The notes under the pieces: generated by a model
The model's database searches: none
Told to the model about the DNA's origin: nothing
Seen by the model: only the letters and a program-made list of their open reading frames with translations
Position numbers and translations under genes: made by a program
Assembly: GCF_000485595.1 (NCBI RefSeq)
Contig: NW_014577123.1
Span: forward strand, 650,588 to 688,416
Direction of reading: 5' to 3'
Source of the DNA: Priapulus caudatus
Taxonomy: Eukaryota > Priapulida > Priapulimorpha > Priapulimorphida > Priapulidae
Length of the DNA: 37,829 nucleotides
Shown here: piece by piece, positions 10,421-25,326 of the stretch
Position numbering within the stretch: the stretch's first letter is position 1
How the letters are laid out: each line of letters begins with the position of its first letter

Positions 10421-11819
10421 TACGTGTGGCATATTGTTGCTTAGCAACAAACCATGTAAGGTCCTGCGTACAGTCCAGAAAGTTCGAGATAGCTTGTGGG
10501 GCTGAAGTGTGTGTTCCAGAAGTATACCTGATTACTATATAAAGCCAGCATGCATAGTCATGAGGGCAGATACTAAGTCAATAATCGTGAAGTGATAGAC
10601 GATAGTCGTTACGCAAAATGTGCATTGACAAAAACACAGTCGTGTTCATCACAGGGTGCGAAAGAGTCCGAAGAGTCCGACAGAGTCCGAAGTCAAATAC
10701 TCCCTGATTTACTGTCGGCCTCCCTGATTTGACATATGCGGGAGTCCGTGTGACTCCCTGAAAATTCTGCTATACTAACTAGTTCGTTCCAGAGCATGGC
10801 CTCGTGGAAATACCGTATTTTTTCAGCTAATATCCAAAGAAAATTTGACAGACGTGCAACCGCATGAATCTTAAAAATAAGCACAAACATTATTGTTAAT
10901 ATTTTTAATTTTGAACCTCAGACTGCGGACTCCCTTATTTTGCTGCAGACTCCCTCATTTTGAGGGTAGGGAGTCCATTAGACTCCCGTGTTCAAAAGTT
11001 AATTTCTACCCCTGTCATCATCATTTGGATCTTCACGTGGTAACTGCGGGCGATTGTTCAGCACTGAGTTAAACTGCCGTGCATCACCGAATCCAGAAAG
11101 CTGCAACAACTGGAGATCTACTCAAAGCTACATGTCACATTGGCTTCCTCGGAACGTCAGGAAAGGACAGGAATTCGAGTCAGCAAGCTACACTGGACTC
11201 TAGGCCTGGCTACGATCAAAACTCGTAGGAAGAATTCGATTTACAAATATGTTGCTAATCTTAGTCATTATTTGAACCGTTCCTGTATATAAACTATATA
11301 TCGTAATATTCAACCCATTGTTAATTAAAGATGTCGACTTAAACAAACTTTCTGTGTTAGACGTATTATCTGTTGGTTTCATGCCGGGACCGGTTATTTC
11401 TGACCGTAACACTATGTTGTCCTCAATGCTGTTATATTGTTGTTGTTGGCGTTATTGTTGTTGTTGTTGATGTTGTTGTTGGTATTGCTGTATCACTGCT
11501 GCTGCCTGCGTGCCTGTGTGTGTGTTGGAGTCGCACCTGTTGGTTGATTACGCGCCCGACCAAATTAGATGCAAATATGGTTTCATTGTTAGCCTAATTC
11601 AAGTCGCTACACGAGCCACTCGCCCGTACTTGATGGCAGAGATCAAAAAACCCGCACCCACTGTACCTGCGTATTACTCATTCGCATGTATATTGTAGCG
11701 AGTAAACAGCCAGTTCTCATTACACCCGTACTGCTGAGATGTGCATTAACTTCTGTTCGCATCTGCAGTCAACACGACATGCTAACAAACTGGGAAAAAT
11801 TGCCTGACAAAATAACCTA

Positions 11820-11839
11820 ATATATGTGTGTATAATATG

Positions 11840-11896
<57 letters not shown>

Positions 11897-11905
11897 CACA
11901 TATAG
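11820..11905. repeat. (TA)n microsatellite, copy 2
   Basis: TA dinucleotide run of about 45 bases preceded by GTATATG units. It is longer and purer than the copy 1 equivalent at 3688-3776. Confidence 0.87.
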
Positions 11906-11965
11906 TTAGCATCAGTATTCAAATCAGTGAGCATATATTTAGTAAATGACATCAATCACTCTCAC

Positions 11966-12088
11966 CTGTGGGACATGAAGAAAGGTATTCTAAATACTCC
12001 TGAAAGCACTCGCTTGCCTAAGCTCTGGATTGGCTGCCATCGAATGGCAATGTTCCACACACGAGCACGTATAACACTACACCATGCT
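11966..12088 (-). pseudogene. SIK3-like C-lobe exon, frameshifted copy 2
   Basis: The acceptor CTTTCAG and the GTGAG donor are intact, and the body is 123 bases against 124 in the intact copy 3 exon. The frame is broken by loss of one G in ATGGGTG, by several differences in the codons after FDGS, and by one extra C before the donor. The start still reads as FRFQSM followed by a shift. It is homologous to 3833-3960 and 17365-17488. Confidence 0.78.
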
Positions 12089-12739
12089 CTGAAAGCGAAA
12101 AGAACAAGAAAATTTTTTCACACTTGTATTGTAAGCTGGAGCTGGGCAAAACAATCTATCATTAGAAACAATTTTTAGCTGACGATCCTGTAATTTAGGA
12201 AAATATTTAATATTTATTCTAATATAATGCCCCATTTCTAAATATTCTTGTAACGTATATACAGAGGTACTCACACACATATGCACACGCAATGTAAATC
12301 ATTGTTTAACATCGTAGTTTGATACGCCGTGCGCACTGTCTGAATATGATATGAGCGTCACACACATCCGCACTTGCCTGGAGCAAACGAACTCGAGGGC
12401 TTTGATATGTGGTAGCCCCGCTCTTCAATTAAGCCTCACGTGGGAAATGAGATGACACGCTGATACAAAACGAGGCACGAGCCAGTCCCAAGATCACACT
12501 CAGTTCACGCGCAAACATTGCAGCTGAGTGGCACTCAAGTGATAAGCTGATCGAATGACAAGGGGTAGTGGGGTAGTGCAATGGTGATCCTATCAAGAGA
12601 CGTCCAGCGGACAGACCCGTTGTGCTACCCATATTACTTTCTCGCATGATTTCAATTTTCTATGCATCGCACGCGTAATAAGCACGAAAAATACAATAGA
12701 GGTGCGAGGTGCTAGCTCTTTAGCTATACACTCTCGTAA

Positions 12740-12980
12740 AGGGGGCTTATGTCGGGCTTGCGCAGCCGACTCGACGTGAAGCGCAACTGCGATTTCGAGC
12801 AACTGGAAGCGATCGGCACGACTAGTTGCGTCCAGTTGCCCACTGTTCTATTCTGACAACTAGTGGCGGCCATCGCAGGCAATCGCGTCGCAGTCGATCG
12901 ACCAAAGCACTGCAGTCGCAGTGAATTGTAGCCAGTTACTTCCAGTCGAGTCGGCTCGCAAGCCCAACATAAGCCCGCCT
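12740..12980. mobile_element. Harbinger-like MITE, copy 2
   Basis: Bounded by TAA at 12737-12739 and 12981-12983. The left end has lost one base of the GGCGGG motif relative to copy 3; the right end AAGCCCGCCT is intact. It is about 240 bases long and has no open frame. Confidence 0.75.
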
Positions 12981-15958
12981 TAAGGCTCCTATTTTCTATG
13001 CATCGCATGGGATACGGGCCACACAATACGAGAGAGGTGTGAGCTCCACTCTCTAGCTATAAACTCCTTCCCTTTGTGTATGCCTACTTCGCCATGACAT
13101 TTAATTTTTAAGCGCCACACAGGAAATAAGCCACAAATATAGGGGCGAGAAACGACAAATGCACTCGGTTCATGGCACCCGCACGCATGACAGTCTCGCG
13201 TCCCGCGCCGAGCAAAAGCCTCGTGCAATTAATAACATATCCCTAATCTATGGACGCGCGCGCAAAACGTAGCTCAAAGATTTATAGCGCATCGCATGGC
13301 AAGGTAAAACCCGCCGCGCACGCCGCGTGATCCAGATGAGACGGGATACTAGAGAAGCGTTGCCGAAAGGAGGTGTTGATCCCAAGCGCTATACGCGCAG
13401 ATCTTGCGCACAGTTCCGCGGCAAGGCGCACGCGACCGCGGGAACGTCCTATGACAGTATGCAGCGCTGGCAGCTATGGATCCGTGCGCCGAATGAATTG
13501 GCCGGCGCACAGATCATAGCGCCAGCGAACAGTCCGCAATTTAGTGGGGACACAGAGGGTAGACATTTGGGACGTGAACAGTGTTCACTTGTTATAAAAA
13601 ACATAATTTCTCTCTTCGTAACCGAGCTGTGTGACGCGAAATCACAGAAAGACTGACGAAATTCTCGCGACGACTCGATAATTTTACCGGAATACAATGA
13701 AACAGCTCAGCTGCATTGAGCTGCTGTTCTTTGCAAGTTGAATGAAAATATCTATAAAGTGTCGACACCTTCTGCTTCTACACTGTGTTTATAAGTTTTA
13801 TTATGAATTGTATTTTATTATGCGTCAGTGCTTCATGTACGAGCGCGCAGCTGGCAGCGGATACATAAGCTGGTTTAAATAATATATGCGGAAATAATAC
13901 GCCTCTATTCATGTAAATCGAAATGTTCACCTATATACAAACAATGACGACGTAATATAATCACATATAATTGAATCACAGCCAACCCCACCAACCTGCG
14001 CCGTCGATCCCCATATTATGCATAGCCGCTAATCGTAGCCGTTCAGCTGCTTGTTTGAACGTTAATTTGACCAGGAATACAATGAAACAGCTGAGCACTG
14101 CATGAGCTGCTCTTCTTTGCAAGTTCAATGAAAATATGAATAAAATGTGCGAACACCGTCTACTTCAGTTCTACACTGTATTGTATAATTTATTATGAAT
14201 TGATTTATTTATGCGTCAGCGCTTCATATAACGACCGCAGCTGCAGCGAAAGCATAGACTTGGTTTTATATTATAATACGATCTATCTATCCATGTTCGA
14301 TCTATCCTTGGGCCTATGCCTCTATTCATGTACATAGAATGTCACCTATATACAAACAATGACGACGTAATAATCACATAATAATCACATAGAGTAGCCT
14401 AGTATGTTGACTATATCGTAGGCGTTCTGATAGCCGTAAAGAGTCGTGCATGCTATATATGCGTATATATAGGGATTGGACCGTGAAGGTATAACTGCGA
14501 GCAGGCGAGTTCCAAGTTTTTCTGCAAAGTTTTTCTGCACAACAGCAATGACGGCCTCCCCTCGACCGCAGGGGTAGACGAAGTTTTTGCTATAAGCAGC
14601 ACGCTGGTACGATGTAATATAAGCAAAAACGGCAAAACGGGCTAGAGAGGAGATGCACGTGCTCGCACGACGTGCCGTCGCCACGGGGAGCGCGGGGTCA
14701 AGAAGGTTGATAAAAACCTCGCACGTACGAGCCAGGTAATATAGCTTCGCTCTTAATATAGACTTATTAGTTTTTCGAAACTTGAGCCTCCAAGGGCCTG
14801 TGCTCTAACAAACAATACAAGGCTTACACATTGTGCGTATGAACGTTCTTTCTTGTCAACATGTAGAAAGACGTGAACATTTAATGTAGTACACAGTTAC
14901 GTCAAACTATTTTAACGACTACTATTAGGAGACTATTACGACACTATTCCAACGTTCGCTCACTATGCGAAAGAAATCTTTCGTCCTTTGGACAGACCTT
15001 ACACTTGCACGCAGTACAACGGCCTGCCATCATATATCGATGGATGAAAGATCGAGGGTAGTATGAATTCGAAAGAAGATATGCTATATGCTGTATGCTG
15101 TACGGTCTATGAAGAGGGCTATGGTATGGTATTATTATGCGCTGCGCTCTCTATAGTATACATGGTTTGAACTATTGACGTCATGATGCCAAACATGAGA
15201 GCATGGGGGGTAATAACACCTCCTGATAACACACATACGGCTGGTGGTTTTCCACATAACCCATTCTCAGTGTAAACAACCATCAATCAGCGGTGTACTA
15301 AGATGGCTACGAGAATGACAGTGCCACGTCACGATTCGAGGTAGACTGGTGCGCACGATAACTCGGCGAAGAATCTTTGGCTACACTAAAGTGATAGTTA
15401 CTGCAGCGTGTCGAACTGTCGATCGCGGCCCAGTCTAAGCCGATTCGCCACCGGTGGTCTGGAAAAATCTCTGGGAAATCCCTCGAAGAGAGCCTCGTCG
15501 CGCCATCTATGGGACGCGATATGTACGAGAATAAGTTCAGGGGGTTAAATTAAATAAATTAGAAATCGCTTTTATAGAAGAAAACGTAACGCGCGAACCA
15601 AAAAAATTAGCAATTACGACCATTGGATTTATTCTCGCCCTACGTGCAGAGTCGAATGGCTTCTGCAATCGCCAGAACTGCTCAATTGACCGATTCTCGG
15701 GCTTTCTGTAGTACCCAGAGGGATTCGAGTAGTTAGTTGGGATAGAGGGCAGCGAGTTGGATGAAAAGGCGCCACGAGATGGCGCTGTTCGCGCTTCGCG
15801 CGTATATCCAGGCTGCAGATCGTCGAGTTGGATGAAAAGGCGCCACGAGATGGCGCTGTTCGCGCTTCGCGCGTATATCCGGGCTGCAGATCGTCCAGCG
15901 CTGGAGCCATGAGCAAGTTTTTACACGTGCGGGGGGGGGGGCGGACACCCGTGTAAAG

Positions 15959-16187
15959 CTGGGTTTACAATACTGATTTTGTGTTGTCAAACTGGCGAGT
16001 TGGACCAATTTCGCAATTCGGCAACACCGAGTTGGCGAAAATAGGAATGTTCTAATCTCCCAACTAGTTGGTAGTGACCAGTTGCTCGCGTGACTTTTGC
16101 GGTTACACTGCCGATTGTCGGTTGTATAGTTGGGAAGTTGGTCCAATTTGCCAATTTGTCTGCATAAAGTCGGTAGTGTAAACCCAG
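15959..16187. mobile_element. fold-back element with CTGGGTTTACA ends, copy 2
   Basis: The left end reads CTGGGTTTACAATACTGA (from 15959). The right end in reverse complement reads CTGGGTTTACACTACCGA (to 16187). Further inside, GTTGGACCAATTT and AATTGGACCAACT also mirror each other. The centre holds the perfect palindrome CCAACTAGTTGG (16060-16071). There is no open frame. The copy 3 version spans about 21275-21493. Copy 1 has only the left half (7943-8059). It is a MITE-like element, but no target duplication was found. Confidence 0.62.
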
Positions 16188-16241
16188 ATGTGTGTGTGTG
16201 TGCGTGTACGTGTGTGTGTATGTGTGTGTGAGAAGATGACG
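16188..16241. repeat. (TG)n microsatellite
   Basis: TGTG run with single-base breaks (GCGTGTACG, TATG). A degraded equivalent in copy 3 lies at about 21497-21532. Confidence 0.85.
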
Positions 16242-17228
<987 letters not shown>

Positions 17229-17232
17229 TCTC

Positions 17233-17289
<57 letters not shown>
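17229..17289. repeat. (TC)n microsatellite at the copy 2 / copy 3 join
   Basis: About 30 TC units with one TGTC break. It passes straight into TATATACACATATA, which in copies 1 and 2 lies next to the SMGVVLY exon. In the only other occurrence (22466-22511) the TC run is followed by quite different sequence. The join therefore sits exactly between two low-complexity tracts. Confidence 0.9.
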
Positions 17290-17291
<2 letters not shown>

Positions 17292-17353
17292 ATATATACA
17301 CATATATTAGCATCAGTATTCAAATCAGTAGCATATATTTAGTAATGACATCA

Positions 17354-17575
<222 letters not shown>

Positions 17576-18150
17576 TTAGCTGACGATCCTGTAATTTAGG
17601 AAAATATTTAATATTTATTCTAATTATAATGCCCCCATTTCTAAATATTCTTGTAACGTATATACAGAGGTACTCACACACATATGCACACGCAATGTAA
17701 TCAATTTGTTTAACATCGTAGTTTGATACGCCGTGCGCACTGTTCTGAATATGATATTGAGCGTCACACACATCCGCACTTGCCTGGAGCAAACGAACTC
17801 GAGGGGCTTTGATATGTGGTAGCCCCGCTCTTCAATTAAGCCTCACGTGGAAATGAGATGACACCGCTGATACAACAACGAGGCACGAGCCAGTCCCAAG
17901 ATCACACTCAGTTCACGCGCAAACATTGCAGCTGAGTGGCACTCAAGTGATAAGCTGATCGAATGACAAGGGTAGGTGGGGGTAGTGCAATGGTGATCCT
18001 ATCAAGAGACGTCCTACGGACAGACCCGTTGTGCTACGCATATTTACTTCTCGCATGATTTCAATTTTTCTATGCATCGCACGCGTAATAAGCCACGAAA
18101 AAATACAATAGAGGTGCGAGTGCTAGCTCTTTAGCTATACACTCTCGTAA

Positions 18151-18391
18151 AGGCGGGCTTATGTCGGGCTTGCGAGCCGACTCGACTGGAAGCAACTGGA
18201 TTTCGAGCAACTGGAAGCGATCGGCAGCGACTAGTTGCGTCCAGTTGCCCACTGTTCTATTCTGAGCAACTAGTGGCGGCCAGTCGCAGGCAATCGCGTC
18301 GCAGTCGATCGACCAAAGCACTGCAGTCGCAGTGAATTGTAGCCAGTTACTTCCAGTCGAGTCGGCTCGCAAGCCCAACATAAGCCCGCCT
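18151..18391. mobile_element. Harbinger-like MITE, copy 3 (best preserved)
   Basis: Terminal inverted repeats of 49 bases (18151-18199 and 18343-18391) differ at only two positions. Both begin AGGCGGGCTTATGT when read inward, and run through GGGCTTGCGAGCCGACTCGA. The element is flanked by TAA on both sides (18148-18150 and 18392-18394). A three-base TAA duplication is typical of the PIF/Harbinger superfamily; assignment rests on that alone. The interior has no open frame. A diverged direct repeat beginning TTCTATGCATCGCA lies on both sides (about 18069 and 18405), so the element sits near the boundary of an older local duplication. Confidence 0.8.
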
Positions 18392-18874
18392 TAAGGCTCC
18401 TATTTTCTATGCATCGCATAGGATACGGGCCACACAATACGAGAGAGGTGTGAGCTCCACTCTCTAGCTATAAACTCCTTCCCTTTGTGTATGCCTACTT
18501 CGCATGACATTTAATTTTTTTAAGCGCCACACAGGAAATAAGCCACAAATATAGGGGCGAGAAACGACAAATGCACTCGGTATCATGGCACCCGCACGCA
18601 TGACAGTCTCGCGTCCCGCGCCGAGCAAAAAGCCTCGTCAATTAATAACATATCCCTAATCTATGGACGCGCGCAAAACGTAGCTCAAAGATTTATAGCG
18701 CATCGCATGGCAAGGTAAAACCCGCCGCGCACGCCGCGTGATCCAGATGAGACGGGATACTAGAGAAGCGTTGCCGAAAGGAGGTGTTGATCCCAAGCGC
18801 TATACGCGCAGATCTTGCGCACAGTTCCGCGGCAAGGCGCACGCGACCGCGGGAACGTCCTACGACAGTATGCA

Positions 18875-18941
18875 GCGCTGGCAGCTATGGATCCGTGCGC
18901 CGAATGCATAGGCCTGCGTACGGATCCATAGCTGCCAGCGC
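18875..18941. repeat. 22-bp perfect fold-back, private to copy 3
   Basis: The arm at 18875-18896 (containing GCAGCTATGGATCC) is the exact reverse complement of 18920-18941, with a 23-base spacer. In copies 1 and 2 (about 5377-5430 and 13462-13520) the left arm is present, but the sequence after it is not inverted. The right arm therefore arose in copy 3 only. The start of the heavy indel region coincides with it. Confidence 0.85.
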
Positions 18942-21882
18942 AACCAGATCCGCAATTTTAGTGGGGAAGCATCAGAGGGTAGACCTTTTGGACGTGAACA
19001 GTGTCATCTGTTAATAACAACAGAATTCTCTCTTCGGAACCGAGCTCGTTGACGCAAAACACAGAAAGACGTGACGAAAATTCTCGGCACGACTCGAAAT
19101 TTTAACCGGAATACAATTAAACAGCTCAGCGCATTGGAGCTGCCTGTCCTTTGCAAGTTGATATGAAATACTACTAAAATCACCACCTCGCTATCTATCA
19201 ACTGTGTTTAAAGTTATTATGAATGTATTTTAATTATGCGTCATGCTTCATGTAAAACGGATGCGCATGGCTAGCAAGTCGATACATAAGTCTGGTTAAA
19301 TAATATAATTGCCGAAAAATACGCCTCTACTCATGTAAATCGAAATGTTCACCTATAACAAACAATGGACGTATATAATCACATATAATTGAATCACAGC
19401 CAACCCTCACGCAACACTGCGCGCGTCGATCCCCATATATGCCGCACAGCCTACACGTAGCGTCAGCTAGTTTTTGAACGTTAACTTGACCAGGAATACA
19501 ACTAAACCAGCTCGACGCATATGAGGCTGCTCTCTTTGCCATTCACATAAAATATGACATAAAATGTCGAACACCGTCTACTTCAGTCTACACTGCATTT
19601 ATAAGTTTCTATAATTGTAACTTTTATTAGCGTCACGCTTCATAAAACACGATCAGCTCAGCGAAAGCATAGACTTGGTTATATAAATAACGACTATCAT
19701 CCATGTTCGATCTATCCGGTATTTTGGGGGACCTATGCGTCTATTCATGTACATAGAATTTCACGCTAATATACAAACAATGACACGTAAATAATCACAG
19801 TAATAAGCACAATAGAGGTAGCCATATTTGACTATATCGTAGCGTTCTGATAGCCGTAAGAGTCGTGCATTCTATATATGCGTATATATAGGGAGGACCG
19901 TGAGGTATAGACTGCGACAGGGCGAGTTCCAATTTTTCTGCAAATTTTTCTGCCCAACACAATGACGGCCTCGCCCTCGACCGGCAGGTAACGAAGTTGC
20001 TATACGCACATGCTGGTAACAATTAAATAACAAAAACGGCAAACGGCTAGAGAGAGATGCACGGCTCGCGACGACGTGCCTCGCCACGGACGCGGGTCAA
20101 AGGTTGAAAAAACTCGCACGGAGTACGAGCCAGGTAATATCGCTCGCTCCTAATATATACTTATATTTTTCGAAACTGAGCCTCCAACGGCCTGTGCCTA
20201 AACCAAAAATGACACGGCTTACACATGTTGCTATAACTTCTTTTCTTGTCAACATGTAGAAAGACGTGAACATTAACGTACACACAAGTTAACTCAAAAC
20301 TAATTTAATCGACTACTATTAGAGCTATATTCGGACACCTATTCCACCGTTCGCGATCACTCTATGCAAGTAAGAAATCTTTCGTCCTTTTGACAGACCT
20401 ACACTTTGCACCAGTACGATACGGCCCTGCCATCATATATCATGGAATGAAAGATCGATGGTATGTATGAATTTCGAAAGAAATATCCTAATTCTGTATG
20501 CTGTACGTCTTGAAGATGGCTAGGATGATTATCTGCGCTGCCTCTTCTATATATACAATGGTTAAACTATCGACTCATGATGCCACAAAATGAGACATGG
20601 GGGGGGGGGGGGGTAAAACACACATACGGCTGGTGTTTCCACAAACCTCATTCTCAGTGTAAAACAACACATCCAATACACGGTGTAACTAAGATGCTAC
20701 GAAAATACCGTGGCCACGCTCACGCATCGAGAGACGTTGCGCACATAATCGCGAAGAAATCTTTGCACACTAAAGTGATATTACTCAGCGTGTCAACTGT
20801 CGATCGCGCCCCATTACCTAAGGCCGATTGCAGCCACCGTGCGTGGGGTCTGAAAAAATCTCTGGAAATCCCTCAAAAGAGCCTTCTTCGCGCCATCTAT
20901 GGACCGCGATAATTTACGACGAATAAGTTCAGGGGTTACCTTAACTATAAATTAAATCCTTAGAGCAAAACTAACTCGCGGACCCGACAAAAACATTAGC
21001 AATACGACCATTGATTATCGCGAGCCCTAAACGGCAGAGTCGAATGGCGTCTGCAATCGCCAGATACCTGCTCAATTGACCAGCATTCTCGGCTTTCTGT
21101 ATACAGCCCAGAGGATTCGAGTATTAGTTGGGATAGAGGCAGCGATTGGATGAAAAGCGCCACGCGATGCGCTGTCGGCTCGCAGCGTGTATATTAGCTG
21201 CAGATCGTCCAGGCGCTGAGCCATGGCACAATTTTACCACGTGCGGGGGGGGGGTGGCGGACACCCGGTACAAGCTGGTTACCAATACTGATTTTGTGGT
21301 TGTTCAAACTGGCGATTGACCCAATTCGCAATTCGGCAACACCTGAGTTGCCGCGAAATAGAATGTTCTAAATCTCCCAAACTAGTGGATGGACCAGTTG
21401 CTCCGTGAACTTTGCGTTACACTGCCGAGTGTCGTTTATAGTGGAATTGCCAATTTGCCAAGTGTCTGGCAATAAAGTCGTATGTAAAGCCAGCTGTGGT
21501 GTGTGTTCGGTACGTGTGTCGTGTATGTGTTTGAGAAAATGACCCATTGACTCGTGCGCGCAACTGCCGCATGCACACTATGATTGTGAGCACGCGTGCA
21601 AATAATGATCGACCATGCTGAATAAACGTGCCATAAGTCCTGTAAAACTACCCATCTAACGATAAACCAACGATATCGATCCCCTGTGTTGATACACTCC
21701 CCTCACAATAACCCAGTGACAATGACTGTGTACACATCCACAAATGACGCCACTGCGACAACAACACCCATATATTACCACAACTCCCTGTACAACCCTG
21801 CGACCTCCGAAGTATTACCTCGTAAGGTCATCCCCTGCGCTGTTCATTCTTCGCTCAATGACGGGCGCGCAGGCCAACCTAC

Positions 21883-22002
21883 CCAGATGTCGACCTGTCC
21901 GTCTACTGCAATTCCGATCACGAGCTCGAGTGCGGCGTAGGGCTGCGAACCACAGCCCCTTGCTCAGCTTCTGATCCACCCAGTGATTGCTGAGCCAATC
22001 GC
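21883..22002 (-). pseudogene. SIK3-like DFG/T-loop exon, broken copy
   Basis: This is homologous to 16591-16715. The GTAGGT donor and the final DIW codons are recognisable, as are bits reading NHWVDQKLS. There are several one-base losses, and the acceptor CAG is replaced by a GCG-type sequence, so the exon could not be spliced or read as it stands. It lies in the correct order between the catalytic-loop exon and the intact SMGVVLY exon, which makes it the genomic position where the functional exon ought to be. Confidence 0.75.
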
Positions 22003-22461
22003 AACGGGAAATAGACAGACGGCGCGACCGACGCTGTAGGGAGACGCAATGATTTCCATTCAGATTGTTTTGCAATATAAAAAAATGTCTTAAAAAAATT
22101 TTTTAAATAGTTAGGAAACAAAAAGAGGCAGAGCTCCTATTAAAATTTATTCAGGGTATAGGAGCTTTATATTTTTTTAAAATATTAAAAAATTGCTAAG
22201 ATACAAAAAGGGCCATTGCTACTAATAGTATAATAGGTACCATAAACCCTCATTGTCAGGTTTTTCTCAGCATACCTGAAATCTAAGAATATTCACCCAC
22301 TCCGCCCCTTCCACACAAAGTAACACCCGGAGAGGGGTGGGGGTGATGATGACTACTCTACAGGGTAAACGGCTACATCTGACACCGGTCCCCCCACGTA
22401 CCGGGAGGAACGCAAACTGAACTGCGTAATACAAACATTAAACCACTCACCAGCGCCCTGT

Positions 22462-22465
<4 letters not shown>

Positions 22466-22511
<46 letters not shown>
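22466..22511. repeat. (TC)n microsatellite, single-copy side
   Basis: About 22 TC units, the counterpart of 17229-17289. Beyond it the sequence is unique in the window, so this marks the true right-hand end of the repeated block. Confidence 0.88.
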
Positions 22512-22512
<1 letters not shown>

Positions 22513-23803
22513 ACAACCTCTCCCACCCCCTCATTTTTATAAATCGATATGACAGCAGCTGTCTCCCGGTCGGATTCAAGGGTAAACAGAGCGAGCATAC
22601 GCGTGTGCGCGCTGCAGCATTAGTGGAGCGAGCAAAACGCGACCGCACAGGTCAGTGAAAGGACAACGTAATTCTTCTACTTCTTCTTCTTCCTCTTCTC
22701 CCTTACTCGGCTTCCGGGGCTTCTCCCAGGGAAATGTATTCAAGCCCGTGCGCGTTCGTACTAAAAACTAGATGCACCACCAAAAGACGTACAACTGGGA
22801 AATTAAAATGCGCCATAAAAACCCCACAAGAACTAAGAAAGGTTGTCTAGATAATCTAATATCTTGCAATAAAAATGCGAACACCTGCTTGCGATAAAAT
22901 GAATGCACAACCAAGGTGTGCGTATGCCGCACTAGTTAAAACAGACACAATAATGCTCGTACTGTTACGGGTGTACCTCAATTAGTGTATTTCTGCACAT
23001 TCGTTTATTAATTATACTCTATGGGAATCAATGTATGCTTCGCGCGAGCACCGTGAAGCATGAGACCGTCAATCAACCGCTTTGCTAGCTTTGCCCCCAA
23101 GGCTGACCCTGCTCCAAACAGTGGTGCCATAGACATAGACACAGACGTCGCTCTCTCTTATTGGGGTAAAACGACTGGGAAAATTGTGAAAAAAATATAG
23201 GAAAACGACGGGAAAATGCTAGGAAAGATTGAGGAAAAACGATCTGAATAGTTGAAAGAAATATTTGAAAAAATTTTATGAGAATGATTGCAAAAATCGG
23301 ATTAAACCAATTGGATATAAAATGATCGCTAAGTACTCACAAATGTGTTGGGGTGCAAAAAACTGTACTGGAAATGCAGAGGGGTGGGGGTGGGGGTAAA
23401 GGTTAATATGGTTAAAAAATATCATAGTTATAAATCAGTCAAAATGGAGGCAAATGCTGGCGCAATAGAAAGCATTAATGCAATCTCTAATTATACTGTA
23501 ACCCCTCTGCCCCCATAAACTTCACTCATATGGATATTATGAAATAGTACAGATAGTACAGTATATGACAGGCACAATGTTCCCCTGTAGTGGACGTAAT
23601 TAAAATATTAATCTTAGTAATAGCGTGTCTATGGGTGTTATAAAGATCCCCAGCACCCACCACTACGCTCGGCATCCAAGATGATAATTTACACACTTTT
23701 TTGTATTGAATAGGCGTATGGTTCAAAATCGCTTCTTGTACAATCTCACCACAAAATACAGGTAATCATCATCAGTGTAGGTGCGCACACACGCGCACAC
23801 ACG
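22512..23803. other. single-copy intron, no gene seen
   Basis: This lies between the DFG and catalytic-loop exons in sense order. Content: a TTC/CTT-rich patch (22674-22700), an A-rich tract with repeated GGGAAAA-type motifs (23160-23300), a G-rich patch (23380-23396) and a short CA/GC run just before the CAG repeat (23778-23802). The open frames are short and unrecognised. Confidence 0.6.
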
Positions 23804-23851
23804 CAGCAGCAGCAGCAACAGCAGCAGCAACAGCAGCAGCAACAGCAGCAG

Positions 23852-23924
<73 letters not shown>

Positions 23925-23941
23925 AGCAGCAGCAGCAGCAG
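23804..23941 (-). repeat. (CTG)n repeat in the sense strand of a SIK3-like intron
   Basis: 46 uninterrupted triplets, CAG or CAA on the plus strand, so CTG with TTG interruptions in the transcript sense. In the first part the interruption comes every fourth triplet, giving a 12-base rhythm; later runs have up to six pure CAG. It starts 183 bases after the donor of the catalytic-loop exon. Minus-strand frames give long Leu or Cys runs that only reflect the repeat. Confidence 0.93.
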
Positions 23942-23957
23942 AACCTGTGCATGTCTA

Positions 23958-25036
<1,079 letters not shown>

Positions 25037-25263
25037 TTACAAAATTTACGAGAGGGGATTGTCTTTGTGTGGCGCACGGCAGCATTGTAACATATGTGCA
25101 GTGCGCTTCTAAAAAATTAATACCTGGAGAAATGTAGAGAGAGAGAGAAAAACGCACAAACGTTCGGTCACACGTCGACACAACACTAGCCGATGAGTCA
25201 GCGAAATGCGGATGGAAAGACTGAATTGAGAGCAGTTAGGTTCGCATCTGCCCTATCCATATA

Positions 25264-25307
25264 ATCAGGGGTTAATAATGACAAATTTGTCATTATTAAC
25301 CCCTGAT
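25264..25307. repeat. 44-bp perfect palindrome
   Basis: Reads outward from the centre ACAAATTTGT (25281-25290) with no mismatch and no spacer to 25264 and 25307. The arms contain AGGGGTTAATAATG and its complement. It could extrude as a cruciform. It lies in the intron between the VAIK and hinge exons. Confidence 0.93.
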
Positions 25308-25326
25308 ATAATGCAAGATAATTATG

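Larger units (their letters stand above)
9663..16078. repeat. second copy of the triplicated block (part shared with copy 1)
   Basis: It starts inside a TTAGGG-like remnant and matches 1500-8059 throughout. Beyond 16078 the block continues to 17289 with the second half of a fold-back element, a TG repeat, the DFG exon and a TC microsatellite, none of which copy 1 has. Intervals between the listed landmarks (9800-10050, 10420-11820, 12090-12740, 12984-15920) hold no gene that I can see. The DFG-to-SMGVVLY exon distance is about 4.5 kb here and about 4.4 kb in copy 3. Confidence 0.87.
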
